64,000 bases of DNA, taken from the NCBI GenBank assembly GCA_015060105.1, contig SUZD01000002.1, positions 62,001-126,000 of the forward strand, read 5' to 3'. Positions 52,441-62,313 of this stretch are shown one piece after another. A program made the translations under genes and the position numbers. The stretch comes from Rikenellaceae bacterium (GTDB lineage Bacteria > Bacteroidota > Bacteroidia > Bacteroidales > Rikenellaceae). The first letter of the stretch is position 1, and each line of letters begins with the position of its first letter. The notes under the pieces were generated by a model. That model ran no database searches and had not been told where the DNA came from. It saw only the letters and a list, made by a program, of their open reading frames with translations.

Positions 52441-53772
52441 ATGAAATTGTGGCAAAAAGAGATTGACGTAAACCAAAGTGTCGATCGTTTTACCGTAGGT
52501 AAAGACCGTGAATTAGATGTTTTATTGGCTCGTGCCGATGTCCTCGGCTCGCTGGCACATACCCGTATGCTCGAAAGTATCGGATTGATGTCGGCCGAGG
52601 ATTTAAGCAGCGTACAAAAAGAGCTGAAAGCGATATTTGCCAATATTGAGCGTGGCGAGTTCGCCATTGACGAGGGTGTCGAAGATGTACACTCGCAGGT
52701 GGAATTTATGCTCACCGAGCGTATTGGAGATGCAGGTAAACGAATCCATAGTGGACGCAGCCGCAACGATCAAGTATTGGTTGATTTGCGTATTTTCCTG
52801 CGTCGTGAGTTGTACGAGGTTGTTACACAGGTTAAAGAGCTGTTCGACACGCTGCAATCACTCTCCGAGAAGTACAAAAATGTGCTGATGCCCGGATATA
52901 CACACCTTCAAGTTGCAATGCCGTCGTCGTTTGGTCTTTGGTTTGGAGCCTACGCCGAAAGCCTTATGGATGATACCCAAATGGCATTGGCAGCATATCG
53001 CATCTGTAATCGCAATCCGCTCGGTTCGGCAGCTGGATATGGCTCGTCATTCCCGTTAAATCGTACGATGACGACCTCTCTACTCGGATTCGACTCGATG
53101 GACTACAATGTGGTATATGCTCAAATGGGACGAGGTAAAACCGAGCGCGTCGTAGCACAAGCCATCGGCGCATATGCAGCAACTATCGGCAAATTTGCAA
53201 TGGATAACACTCTATTCCTCAACCAGAATTTCAGTTTCATAAGTTATCCGCCCGAATTGACAACCGGTTCGAGTATTATGCCTCACAAAAAGAATCCTGA
53301 TGTTTGGGAGATTATTCGTGGCAAGTGCAATCTGTTGCAGGCTCTGCCAAATCAGATTACTATGCTGACCACCAATCTGCCGACGGGTTATCATCGTGAT
53401 TTGCAACTTCTCAAAGAGGTGCTTTTCCCCGCTTTGGCCGACATTCGTGACATCGTTTCAATGGCAAATATGATGTTGCAAAATATCTCTGTTGTCGAGA
53501 ATATCACAACAGACCCCAAATACAAATATATGTTCAGCGTCGAGGTTGTAAATAATATGGTATTGGAGGGTACACCCTTCCGTGAGGCATACAAAACCGT
53601 AGGTTTGAACATTGAACACGGCTGTTTTGAGGCTCCGACCACAGTTAAGCACACTCACGAAGGCAGCATAGGCAACCTTTGCAACGAGCAGATTGGCGAG
53701 TTGATGGATAAGGTTATTTCGGAGTTTGGCTTCGAGCGTGTCGAAAAAGCCGAATACGAACTTGCTCACTAA
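52441..53772 (+). CDS. argH: Argininosuccinate lyase
   Basis: The 443-residue protein is ArgH of the fumarase/aspartase superfamily. The family signature GSSIMPHKKNPDVWE is near residue 280, with SGRSRNDQV near 101 and a TGYHRDLQLLKE segment near 315. It splits argininosuccinate into arginine and fumarate. It starts one base after the M20 stop. The overlap of its TAA with the next ATG by one base shows the peptidase gene is coupled to it. No other arginine gene besides the M20 gene is in this window. Confidence 0.96.
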   Translation: MKLWQKEIDVNQSVDRFTVGKDRELDVLLARADVLGSLAHTRMLESIGLMSAEDLSSVQKELKAIFANIERGEFAIDEGVEDVHSQVEFMLTERIGDAGKRIHSGRSRNDQVLVDLRIFLRRELYEVVTQVKELFDTLQSLSEKYKNVLMPGYTHLQVAMPSSFGLWFGAYAESLMDDTQMALAAYRICNRNPLGSAAGYGSSFPLNRTMTTSLLGFDSMDYNVVYAQMGRGKTERVVAQAIGAYAATIGKFAMDNTLFLNQNFSFISYPPELTTGSSIMPHKKNPDVWEIIRGKCNLLQALPNQITMLTTNLPTGYHRDLQLLKEVLFPALADIRDIVSMANMMLQNISVVENITTDPKYKYMFSVEVVNNMVLEGTPFREAYKTVGLNIEHGCFEAPTTVKHTHEGSIGNLCNEQIGELMDKVISEFGFERVEKAEYELAH

Positions 53773-54467
53773 TGAGCGAATATAAACATTCTATATTGGG
53801 AGTTATACGCTTGCAACGACGCGCGGGTTGCAAGCGTATCTCTATTTGTGTCGGTCGCTCGGGCAAAGTTACCGTTACATACCCTTGGTATGTTCTCCGC
53901 AAGAGAGCGTTGGCATTTGTTGAGCAAAAGGTCGAATGGATTGCCAAGGCACAAGCCAAAGCAAGCGAGCGTAGCTTGCAACGACCTATCGAGAGTGGAT
54001 ACTCTACTCGCACACACACTCTGCGAATTATAGGCGGACAACCGAAAGCATTTTACAGGATTGAAGACTCCGAAGTTATTATCGGCCTTCGCGAAGATTA
54101 TTTGTCGGAAGAGTCGCAACAATACATCAGAACTGCCCTTATCGAAACCCTACGCCATGAGGCTCACGCTATACTGCCGACAATGGTCGAGCAGATTGCC
54201 ACCACTCACGGATTCCGATACAACGGCATTAGCATTAAAAACATCAGGAGTAAGTGGGCAAGTTGTTCCGCAACCAATCATCTAAACTTTTCGGTGTTTC
54301 TGATGCGGTTACCCGACGATTTGATACGATTTGTGATTCTGCACGAGTTGTGTCACACGATACACAAAAATCACTCTCCTAAATTTCACGCTCTACTCAA
54401 TGATTTATGTGGCGGACAGGAGAGCGCTTTCAACAAAGCGTTACGCCAATATCACACCTCGCTATAA
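53772..54467 (+). CDS. YgjP-like (DUF45, M48-related) metallopeptidase
   Basis: The 231-residue protein has the DUF45/YgjP plan with the zinc-binding HELCHTIHKNHSPKFH motif near residue 196 and the conserved SKNIRSKWASCSA-like region (NIRSKWASCSATNHLNFS) near 159. Its biological substrate is unknown in any bacterium. It begins within argH's stop codon and its own stop is six bases from the convergent RsmI-like gene, leaving no room for a hairpin between them. It ends the six-gene operon from rpe. Confidence 0.85.
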   Translation: MSEYKHSILGVIRLQRRAGCKRISICVGRSGKVTVTYPWYVLRKRALAFVEQKVEWIAKAQAKASERSLQRPIESGYSTRTHTLRIIGGQPKAFYRIEDSEVIIGLREDYLSEESQQYIRTALIETLRHEAHAILPTMVEQIATTHGFRYNGISIKNIRSKWASCSATNHLNFSVFLMRLPDDLIRFVILHELCHTIHKNHSPKFHALLNDLCGGQESAFNKALRQYHTSL

Positions 54468-54473
54468 AAGTGC

Positions 54474-55184
54474 CTACGCTCTACCTATAATAAATATTGC
54501 AGGGCGTTTATTCATATCGGGCAGTTTACGACTACGCCAAACCTTTATGGGTGCTGTTTGAATAAACTCTTCCTCGCCCGAGATATCGACCGCTACGGTA
54601 AGCATACTCTCCGCTGCAAGGTTTTTGAGCATATCATCAAACAATTTGACATTGCGATACGGCGCCTCGATAAATATTTGCGCCTGCCCCTCGGTCAAAG
54701 CCCGTTTCTCGAAACGACGCAATGCTTGCACTCTTTCGGCAGGCTTTATGGGCAAGTAACCATTGAACGCGAAACTCTGGCCATTCTGTCCCGACGCCAT
54801 AAGCGCCATAAGGATAGACGAAGGGCCAACCAATGGCACAACCTTTACTCCGTGGCGATGTGCCACGGCAACAATCGCAGCACCCGGGTCTGCAACGCCC
54901 GGAAGACCGGCCTCCGAGATAACGCCACAATCCGCACCCTCCAATACAGGTTTAATCAGTTGCTCCACTTCGCGCAAATCGGTATGTTCGTTAAGCTCGG
55001 CGAAAGTCAATGTTTCAATAGGGCGACCCATACCCACTTTCGATAGAAAACGGCGCGCTGTTCGAGTATTCTCCACCACAAAATAGTTTATGCTACGCAT
55101 AACATCGCCATTAGGTGCTGGTAATACCCTCTCCCACTCGCCCTCAGCTATCGGGCACGGTATCATATATATTGTACCACTCAT
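54474..55184 (-). CDS. RsmI-like SAM-dependent methyltransferase (tetrapyrrole methylase fold)
   Basis: The 236-residue protein has the tetrapyrrole-methylase/RsmI fold: VVENTRTARRFL near residue 33, EAGLPGVADPGAAIVA near 90, and VPLVGPSSILMALMASG near 113. RsmI 2'-O-methylates C1402 of 16S rRNA; this is a shorter form (usual RsmI is about 280), so its exact substrate is less sure. The start overlaps the MurF-Alr stop by one base (TAATG). It is the last gene of a minus-strand operon. Confidence 0.85.
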   Translation of the reverse strand: MSGTIYMIPCPIAEGEWERVLPAPNGDVMRSINYFVVENTRTARRFLSKVGMGRPIETLTFAELNEHTDLREVEQLIKPVLEGADCGVISEAGLPGVADPGAAIVAVAHRHGVKVVPLVGPSSILMALMASGQNGQSFAFNGYLPIKPAERVQALRRFEKRALTEGQAQIFIEAPYRNVKLFDDMLKNLAAESMLTVAVDISGEEEFIQTAPIKVWRSRKLPDMNKRPAIFIIGRA

Positions 55185-57559
55185 TACTCCTTGGTATAAA
55201 TACGTTTAACTCGGCTCGATACACTTGTCAGCACTTCGTAACTAATTGTATCGAGTTGTTGAGCCATATCCTCGGCTGTATTTCCGGGCGTTGCCGAGAA
55301 TACCACAACCTCGCTACCCTCTTTGGCCTCGGGTATATCGGTCACATCAATCATACAACTATCCATACATACTCTTCCCACGATTGGCGCAGCCTTTCCC
55401 TCAACCAACATTGACCATCTGCCACAACTCAAATGGCGGTCTAATCCATCGGCATAACCAATAGGTATGGTAGCAATTACCGACTCTCGCTCCATCTTCT
55501 GTTTTCGGCCATAGCCGATTGTTTCGCCAACAGCAAGTCGGTTGATGCGAACGATACGGGTACGGAGCGATGCGATAGGACGCAGACCCTCTACCTCGCA
55601 ACCAAAGCCATATAGGCCTATACCCAAGCGACACATATCGAATTGAGCATGCGGGAAACGAATCATACCCGCCGTATTACAGATATGACGCAAAACAGGA
55701 TAACCAACTGCGTCGGCAATACGTCGGCTCAATGCATCAAAATATGCGATTTGCGCCTCGGTAAACTCATCTTGCAACGAGTCGTCGGCAACGCACAAGT
55801 GCGAGAAAATAGAACTTACACGCACTACGGCACTATCCGTATTAAGTCTTTGAATAAGTGCATCGAAGTCTTCGTTACGGAAGCCCAAGCGGTGCATTCC
55901 GCTATCTATTTTGAGGTGAATCGGATAGTCGCCTCGGCCTGCAATACGCACCTCGCGCACAAAATCGGCTAATGAGCGGAAGTTATAAATCTCGGGTTCG
56001 AGATTATGCGCCACCATCAACTCAAAACTATCGGCATCAGCATTCAGCACCACGATTGGCATAGTAATACCACCTCGGCGCAACTCCACACCCTCGTCTG
56101 CAAACGCAACAGCCAAATAGTCCACCCCTTGTTGTTGCAAGGTTTGGGCTATCTCACATCGGCCGTGTCCATAACTTGCCGCCTTAACCATTGCTGTCAA
56201 GCGCACGCCCTGCGCCAAGTGCGAGCGATAAATCTTCAAGTTACGCACCATCGAATCCAACTCGACTTCGAGTGTTGTGGTATGACTTTGTCGTTGCAAC
56301 GAGTGTGATATTCGCTTCATATCGCTATAATCTGTCACACGTACCAAAACCGCCCTATCCTCTATCTCCGTTGCCGACAATCGTCGCAACATCTCATCAA
56401 CGGTAAGGTACAAGCGCAATTCACACCCAACCTCACGGAACTCGTCAGCATAGTTATTGATACGCTCGCCCACACACACCAGCAACGCTACATCTGCTTT
56501 GAGTAGTTGTTGTGCCATACGTCTATACACAGATTGCTCTTCGGTATTCGCGGTCACAACATCCGACAAAATCACTACGCGCTGACGCTCTGCCGACACT
56601 CGATACAGATAGTCCAGCGCAAGTTCGAATGCATTGACATCTCGGCTAAAAGTATCATTGACAATCAGCGAGTTATATATACCATCTTTAATCTCCAACT
56701 TGGTTGAAGCGGGTTGTTCGCCAAGGAAACTCACTTTGCAACCCAACGCATCATACAGAGCCAACACCATCGCGCCATTCTCACAAGCGATACGGCCACC
56801 CTCAACATTACACTCGGAGATATACTCCGCTGCATCAATCTTTCGGGCCGATGGTGCGACCTCATTCAATGCGGCAGCAAGATTTTCGACCGCAGAGTTA
56901 TATATAATGGTTTGACAATCTTTGAATAGTTGTAATTTCTCGTTCAATTTGGTTTGGCGGCAATCGAAGTTCTCGTCGTGAGCCGCTCCAAGCGTTGTGA
57001 AGATTCCTATTTGCGGACGAATAATTCGTTCCAAACGCTCCATCTCTCCCGATTTTGAAATTCCAGCCTCAATGACTGCAACATCAACACCATCGGGCAT
57101 CATCAACAACGACAACGGAACACCAATCTGCGAGTTATAACTTTTGGGGCTACGATAAACCTTCAAATTCTCGGGAGCCGCTTGTGCTATCCACTCTTTG
57201 ACAACCGTCTTTCCTGCGCTTCCCGTAACGGCAACCATACAGCCTTTGAAGCCTGCACGATAATCCTCTGCCAGCGATTGCAAGGCCTCGGTAGTACTAC
57301 GAACTACCACAAAACCTGCACCCTCGAACTGCGACACCTCAACATCGTGCTCTACCAAAAATGCTCTACAACCCTTCTGATAAGCAATCTCCAAAAAATC
57401 GTGTCCATCACGACTTTCGGTACGGATAGCCGCAAACAAGCAAGAGGCATCAATAGTAAAACTACGACTATCTATTGCCACCGCTTCGACAGCAACATTC
57501 GCTCCTACAAGTTGTCCCGAGCATATTCGGGCTATTTGTGTCAATTCGTATCGCATCAC
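55184..57559 (-). CDS. MurF-alanine racemase fusion
   Basis: The 791-residue product fuses a UDP-MurNAc-tripeptide:D-Ala-D-Ala ligase (MurF-type, residues about 1-420, ATP loop TGSAGKTVVKEW near 110) to a PLP-dependent alanine racemase (about 425-791). PLP Lys lies in MVKAASYGHG near residue 460; the second catalytic base, Tyr, is in GETIGYGRKQK region or nearby GIGLYGFG. This fusion is typical of Bacteroidetes and makes and uses D-Ala for peptidoglycan. It is located between MutS2 and the RsmI-like gene in the same operon. Confidence 0.93.
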   Translation of the reverse strand: MMRYELTQIARICSGQLVGANVAVEAVAIDSRSFTIDASCLFAAIRTESRDGHDFLEIAYQKGCRAFLVEHDVEVSQFEGAGFVVVRSTTEALQSLAEDYRAGFKGCMVAVTGSAGKTVVKEWIAQAAPENLKVYRSPKSYNSQIGVPLSLLMMPDGVDVAVIEAGISKSGEMERLERIIRPQIGIFTTLGAAHDENFDCRQTKLNEKLQLFKDCQTIIYNSAVENLAAALNEVAPSARKIDAAEYISECNVEGGRIACENGAMVLALYDALGCKVSFLGEQPASTKLEIKDGIYNSLIVNDTFSRDVNAFELALDYLYRVSAERQRVVILSDVVTANTEEQSVYRRMAQQLLKADVALLVCVGERINNYADEFREVGCELRLYLTVDEMLRRLSATEIEDRAVLVRVTDYSDMKRISHSLQRQSHTTTLEVELDSMVRNLKIYRSHLAQGVRLTAMVKAASYGHGRCEIAQTLQQQGVDYLAVAFADEGVELRRGGITMPIVVLNADADSFELMVAHNLEPEIYNFRSLADFVREVRIAGRGDYPIHLKIDSGMHRLGFRNEDFDALIQRLNTDSAVVRVSSIFSHLCVADDSLQDEFTEAQIAYFDALSRRIADAVGYPVLRHICNTAGMIRFPHAQFDMCRLGIGLYGFGCEVEGLRPIASLRTRIVRINRLAVGETIGYGRKQKMERESVIATIPIGYADGLDRHLSCGRWSMLVEGKAAPIVGRVCMDSCMIDVTDIPEAKEGSEVVVFSATPGNTAEDMAQQLDTISYEVLTSVSSRVKRIYTKE

Positions 57560-57568
57560 TTCTACTTT

Positions 57569-60070
57569 TTAATCCACAAAACGAACTATTGTTATACCTG
57601 CGCCACCTCTATCGGCGTGTTCATCTTCGTAACTTGCCACCGACGGCACCGAACGCAGATAACGGCGAATCTCATCTTTGAGCGCACCACTACCCTTGCC
57701 ATGCAGGATACTTACATAACCGATTCCCACCATTATCGCATCGTCAATAAAGTTTTGAACAGTAGCCAGCGCCTCATCAACCCTCATACCTCGAACATCA
57801 ATATTGTCGCGGAAGTTTAGTTTGCGAGCCGACAAATCGACACTAACCACTGTACGAGCACTCGTCGGACGAGTTTGCGCCTTATACTCGGAGTTCGAGA
57901 TGACTGTCAATGTCGATTTATCAACGGTAGATAATATCTGACCAAAAGCGACAACAGCTCGTTTGCCCTTAATGCTCTGCACCTCGCCAACGACATTCTG
58001 TCCTGCCATTCGCACCTTGCACCCCACCTCAACCTCGGTTTTAGGAGTCGGTTTTGGGTCCGCCTGTTCGGGTGTTGGTTTCCCTTGCTCTGCGCGTTCA
58101 CGACGACGCTCCTGACGACGCTTAACACGCTCCATCTCGGCATCAATACGTCGTGCGCGCTCGGCATCCTTCTCTCCTACCTGCTCCATCGACTCCTTAA
58201 ATTCGTCGAGTTCCTTACGCGCCAATCGGGTAAGTTCCTTCTCGGCCTGACTCTCACGAATAGTCTTGATGGTATTCTCTATTTGCTTATTAGCCTCGGC
58301 GACTATCTTTTGTGCCTCGGCTTTTGCTGTTCGGATAATCTCGGCTCGTTCTGCCTTTATTTGCGCCAAACGCTCGGCATAATCGGCCTCTATCTGCTCG
58401 ACACGGCGGTCTGTTATTCGGATACGGTCGCGTTTCTGCTCCCAATAGCGACGGTCACGGGCTATCTCTCGCAGTTGTCGTTCAAGATTCATATGCTCAC
58501 TGCCCGCTTTTTCGCTTGCCGTCTTGATAATACTCTCGGGCAAGCCTATGCGTCGGGCAATCTCCACTGCAAATGAACTACCCGGAGTGCCCATTTCCAA
58601 GCGAAACAACGGACGAATGGCATTCACATCGAACATCATCGCACCATTGGCAATTCCTTTGGTATTGGAGGCGTAGTATTTGATATTAGAGTAGTGTGTC
58701 GTAATAACGCCATAAGTTCCGCGCTCCACCAACTGCTCCAAAATAGCCTCGGCAATAGCACCACCAATAATTGGTTCTGTTCCCGAGCCAAACTCATCAA
58801 TCAGCACCAACGAATCGGATGTCGCATTCTGCAACAGCGTTTTCATATTAAGCAGGTGCGATGAGTATGTACTCAAATCGTTATCAATACTCTGTTGGTC
58901 GCCAATATCTATGAACAGCGAATCAAAAACGGGTAATTCGGAGTTCTCCAACGCAGGCACCAGAAAACCGCATTGAAACATATATTGAACGATACCCACA
59001 CACTTCAAGCACACCGATTTACCTCCGGCATTAGGACCCGAGATTACCGCGATATGACGCTCGCGGTCAAGTACGATGTCCAACGGTACGAGTTCTCGAC
59101 CCTCTTTTTGCAGATTTTGTTGCAACAACGGGTGGCGTGCTTTGCGAAGTTCAAGTCGTCCTTCTGTCGAGATAATAGGTTTGACACACTCCATTTCCAA
59201 AGCCCAACGAGCCTTCGCTCGTATCATATCCATCGTTGTAAGATATTCGCCCGACTGCTCTATCTGGTCAATCTCACCTCGAATCCAGTCAGTAAACTCC
59301 GACAGTATTCGTACCACCTCGTGACGCTCGGCATACTCCAACTCACGCAGTTCGTTATTGATTTCGACAACCTCCATCGGCTCGACATAGTAGGTACGAC
59401 CCGTCGCCGATTGGCCTTGTATCAAACCGTTAAGTTTGCGTTTATTATTGGACAACACAGGAATAACTGCCCGTCCGTCACGAATCGACACCGTTGCATC
59501 GCTATCTACAATGCCTGCACTCTGCGCTTCGGCCAATATTGCACGCAAGCGTTTACCCGCCTCGCCCTGACGACTACGGATAGAGCGACGAATGGAGTAC
59601 AACTCTGCCGATGCACTATCCTTGACCTCGCCAAAGCGGTCTATAATAGTATCTATATGTCCGACGATATGGGGGAATGTAGCAACACTTTGCGCCGTCG
59701 TTGCAAGATAGGGATACAACCCCTCCTCTTTCGACTCAAAGAATGCGACAATCTCGGCAACGGTATCAAGTGCGCTACGCAGCAGTACAATCTCCTCGGT
59801 TTCGAGAAAAGTACCCACAACCCTTGTCTTGGCAACCACCGAAGAGATATCGGGATACTCGCCACACGGGAAGCCACTCTCGCTACGCAAAATACCAAGC
59901 AACTCATCGACCCTTGACAAGCGGTCGATGAGTTGCTCTATGTGCGAACTATCCAGAAAGTTTTCGGCGTAAAGTTTCCTCTTGGCTGCCGGCGAGCTAC
60001 ATTGCGCCTCAACCTGCGACCTCACTCTGTCGAAACCAATCTTCTGCTCGAAGTTTGCCGGACAAATCAT
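57569..60070 (-). CDS. mutS2: MutS2 endonuclease/ATPase with Smr domain
   Basis: The 833-residue protein has the MutS2 plan: an N-terminal lever/clamp region, the ABC-type ATPase with Walker A SGPNAGGKSVCLK near residue 345 and ABC signature STYSSHLLNMKTLL near 405, a long coiled coil (about 520-690) and a C-terminal Smr nuclease domain (about 755-833) with DVRGMRVDEAL and LHGKGSGALKDEIR. MutS2 lacks the mismatch domain; it limits recombination or rescues collided ribosomes. The gene is nine bases from MurF-Alr and nine from the MCE gene. Confidence 0.93.
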   Translation of the reverse strand: MICPANFEQKIGFDRVRSQVEAQCSSPAAKRKLYAENFLDSSHIEQLIDRLSRVDELLGILRSESGFPCGEYPDISSVVAKTRVVGTFLETEEIVLLRSALDTVAEIVAFFESKEEGLYPYLATTAQSVATFPHIVGHIDTIIDRFGEVKDSASAELYSIRRSIRSRQGEAGKRLRAILAEAQSAGIVDSDATVSIRDGRAVIPVLSNNKRKLNGLIQGQSATGRTYYVEPMEVVEINNELRELEYAERHEVVRILSEFTDWIRGEIDQIEQSGEYLTTMDMIRAKARWALEMECVKPIISTEGRLELRKARHPLLQQNLQKEGRELVPLDIVLDRERHIAVISGPNAGGKSVCLKCVGIVQYMFQCGFLVPALENSELPVFDSLFIDIGDQQSIDNDLSTYSSHLLNMKTLLQNATSDSLVLIDEFGSGTEPIIGGAIAEAILEQLVERGTYGVITTHYSNIKYYASNTKGIANGAMMFDVNAIRPLFRLEMGTPGSSFAVEIARRIGLPESIIKTASEKAGSEHMNLERQLREIARDRRYWEQKRDRIRITDRRVEQIEADYAERLAQIKAERAEIIRTAKAEAQKIVAEANKQIENTIKTIRESQAEKELTRLARKELDEFKESMEQVGEKDAERARRIDAEMERVKRRQERRRERAEQGKPTPEQADPKPTPKTEVEVGCKVRMAGQNVVGEVQSIKGKRAVVAFGQILSTVDKSTLTVISNSEYKAQTRPTSARTVVSVDLSARKLNFRDNIDVRGMRVDEALATVQNFIDDAIMVGIGYVSILHGKGSGALKDEIRRYLRSVPSVASYEDEHADRGGAGITIVRFVD

Positions 60071-60079
60071 AGGTTACTC

Positions 60080-61018
60080 TTACTTTGCCTCTTTCTCCTT
60101 GCGTCCAAAGACGGTAACGTTGATATATTTCTTGGGATTCTCTTTCAAATCGGCAAGCAATACCGAAAGGTTATCAACCGCCGAAACCAACGAGTTGTAG
60201 AGTTCGGGGTCGTTAATTGCTTTACTAACGGTACCATCACCTTGATTAACATTGGCAAGCGTAACGCTCAACTCCGACAAGGTTGTCGAGAGGTTATCAA
60301 CCACACCACGCAAATCTGCCGATTGCAACGAGTCTGCGATATTATCCACGCTGGCAATAATACCATCAATCTTCTCGGAGTTATTTTTGAGGTTATCTGC
60401 CAACGAGTTAAGGCCATCGACAATACTACGAATTTCATCGCCTTTGTCTGCCAGCAGTTTATTTACATTTGCTGTAATGTCATCAACATTTGCTACGGCG
60501 TCTTTAATAGTTGCGCTATTATCGGCAATCACACCATTCACTCCGTCAAGAGTTCCATTAACCTTGCCAAGTGTGGTTTGAAGACCATCAACCAAACCGC
60601 CTACTTGCGACGCGATACTTCCCAGCATATCGGCCTCGACACTTGCAGGAATCTCGGCATCTGCCTCAAACACCTCGCTCGATGTACCAAGTTCCAAACA
60701 GATACCCTTGCCGCCCATAATGCTTGTGCTATACAGACGGGCACGGCTATCAACAGGGATAGGATAAGCCTTCTTAACCTGCATTGTTACACGCACACCA
60801 TCGCTCTCGGTATCAAGTTGCACATCGGTAACAACACCAACCTGCATACCCTTAATATCGACAGGCGACGATACTTCAAGACCGCTTACATTTTCGTAAA
60901 CTACATAGTAATCATTCGTGCTGCTAAAAATATTCTGCCCTTTGAAATAGTTAAACATCGCATAAAGAGCAACCAACATAAGCAGTGCAAATACACCAAT
61001 TTTTACCTCTCTTTTCAT
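60080..61018 (-). CDS. MCE/MlaD-family lipid transport protein
   Basis: The 312-residue protein starts with one membrane anchor (VKIGVFALLMLVALYAMFNYF) and continues with the MCE/MlaD domain (residues about 35-115; SPVDIKGMQVGVV and MGGKGICLELG). The last 150 residues form a helical, coiled-coil-like region (repeated NVDDITANVNKLLADKGDEI-style heptads), as in hexameric periplasmic lipid carriers. It probably shuttles phospholipid between membranes. No ATPase or permease partner lies in the window. It follows the amidase gene closely. Confidence 0.88.
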   Translation of the reverse strand: MKREVKIGVFALLMLVALYAMFNYFKGQNIFSSTNDYYVVYENVSGLEVSSPVDIKGMQVGVVTDVQLDTESDGVRVTMQVKKAYPIPVDSRARLYSTSIMGGKGICLELGTSSEVFEADAEIPASVEADMLGSIASQVGGLVDGLQTTLGKVNGTLDGVNGVIADNSATIKDAVANVDDITANVNKLLADKGDEIRSIVDGLNSLADNLKNNSEKIDGIIASVDNIADSLQSADLRGVVDNLSTTLSELSVTLANVNQGDGTVSKAINDPELYNSLVSAVDNLSVLLADLKENPKKYINVTVFGRKEKEAK

Positions 61019-61025
61019 CTTTTAT

Positions 61026-62156
61026 TTAATTTGTTACATTTAATCTTTTTTGAGCTTCGGCAAGCGATATTTGCTCCTCGCCATCGAAGGCTACTATAAA
61101 GGCGTCCTTAAAACATATCTTCGCTTCGGCTTGCGCCTCACGAGCCTCGGCAATCGAACTATAACCGCCTACATAATACTTATACCACGAGCCCATCTTT
61201 CGTTCGATGGCCTGCGACGCATAAGGGTCAAGCTTACCCGACGAGCGTTTCAATGCCGAACGAGATGTTAGAAGTTGAACGTAAAAACGGACACCTTCAT
61301 TATGCTCTGTGGCAACTATTTGCGTAGTCGGTGTTGCATCAACCGCAATCTGACTAACAGTTGCCTGTTTGTCGATTTTACTCTTATAGATACTTATAGC
61401 CTCATATATCGAGCGAGCATAGGTTTCGATACTCGACTCTTTCAGCATATAGTTTCTATCTTCGTCATTCGAGATAAAGCCAATTTCGGTCAGGATACTC
61501 GGCATGGCCGTTTTCCACAACACCAAAAAGCCCGCCTGATGCGTACCTCTATTTCGCATTGTCGGAATATTGGCAGCATAGCGCTGTTGCACCAGCTCTG
61601 CAAGTTCCATACTCTTATCGAGATAAACATTCTGCATCAACGAGAAGATGATATAGCTCTCGGGCGACGATGGGTCAAAACCCTCATATCGAGTCTTATA
61701 ATCGTCCTCATAGGTAATCACCGAGTTCTCGCGCATCACCTCCTGCAAGTTCTGCTCACTTCGATTAGTACCCAACACATAGGTCGAGTGGCCATTAGCC
61801 GAAGACTTATCACTTGCATTGACATGTATCGAGATAAAGAGGTCGGCATTTGCTCGATTGGCAATATTTCCGCGCTCATAGAGATTGACCTTCACATCAG
61901 TACGGCGAGTCTGTATGACCTTTACCGTCGGCATACCCTCTTTAATCATTCGTTCGAGCTCGCACGCTATTTTGAAGTTAATATCCTTTTCGTAAGTTTT
62001 GCCATGCACCGCGCCCGGATCAACCCCTCCGTGACCTGCATCAATAACGATAGTACGCAGCAACTCTGTGGTTTGCGCATAGGCCTCTACGCCACACAAC
62101 AAAGCCACAAGCAACAGCGTTATCTGTACGAAACGAAATTTAACTGCAATATTCAT
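61026..62156 (-). CDS. N-acetylmuramoyl-L-alanine amidase (Amidase_3) with C-terminal SPOR-like domain
   Basis: The 376-residue protein has a signal peptide (residues 1-27, LLLVALLCGVEAYAQ), an Amidase_3 zinc hydrolase domain (about 32-255) with VIDAGHGGVDPGAVHG near 37, the SIHVNAS histidine near 109 and a catalytic ILTEIGFISN glutamate near 218, and a C-terminal SPOR-like region (about 287-370; RFYVQLLTSRS and WYKYYVGGYSS) that binds denuded glycan at septa. It cuts stem peptides for daughter-cell separation. It is the first gene of the five-gene minus-strand operon. Confidence 0.93.
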   Translation of the reverse strand: MNIAVKFRFVQITLLLVALLCGVEAYAQTTELLRTIVIDAGHGGVDPGAVHGKTYEKDINFKIACELERMIKEGMPTVKVIQTRRTDVKVNLYERGNIANRANADLFISIHVNASDKSSANGHSTYVLGTNRSEQNLQEVMRENSVITYEDDYKTRYEGFDPSSPESYIIFSLMQNVYLDKSMELAELVQQRYAANIPTMRNRGTHQAGFLVLWKTAMPSILTEIGFISNDEDRNYMLKESSIETYARSIYEAISIYKSKIDKQATVSQIAVDATPTTQIVATEHNEGVRFYVQLLTSRSALKRSSGKLDPYASQAIERKMGSWYKYYVGGYSSIAEAREAQAEAKICFKDAFIVAFDGEEQISLAEAQKRLNVTN

Positions 62157-62189
62157 CGCTCAGTAATTGCGGTTGTCCGCTTTTTTAAC

Positions 62190-62295
62190 TACATTTGTCG
62201 GTTGAAACCTTCCTTCGGAAGACCCTGCCTGAGTGATTGCAAAACCACATCAGAGGTGCTTCGGAGGCGTTTTGCCGACTTTGTCGGCAAAGTTA
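62190..62295. promoter_or_regulatory. Divergent control region of the amidase operon and lptD
   Basis: A plus-strand TACATTTG (62190-62197) may serve lptD and a minus-strand TAACTTTG (complement of 62288-62295) the amidase operon. A perfect nine-base hairpin, TTTGCCGAC/GTCGGCAAA with a TTT loop, at 62271-62291 overlaps the second box. Confidence 0.5.
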
Positions 62296-62313
62296 ATAAT
62301 TTTAACGGAAATT

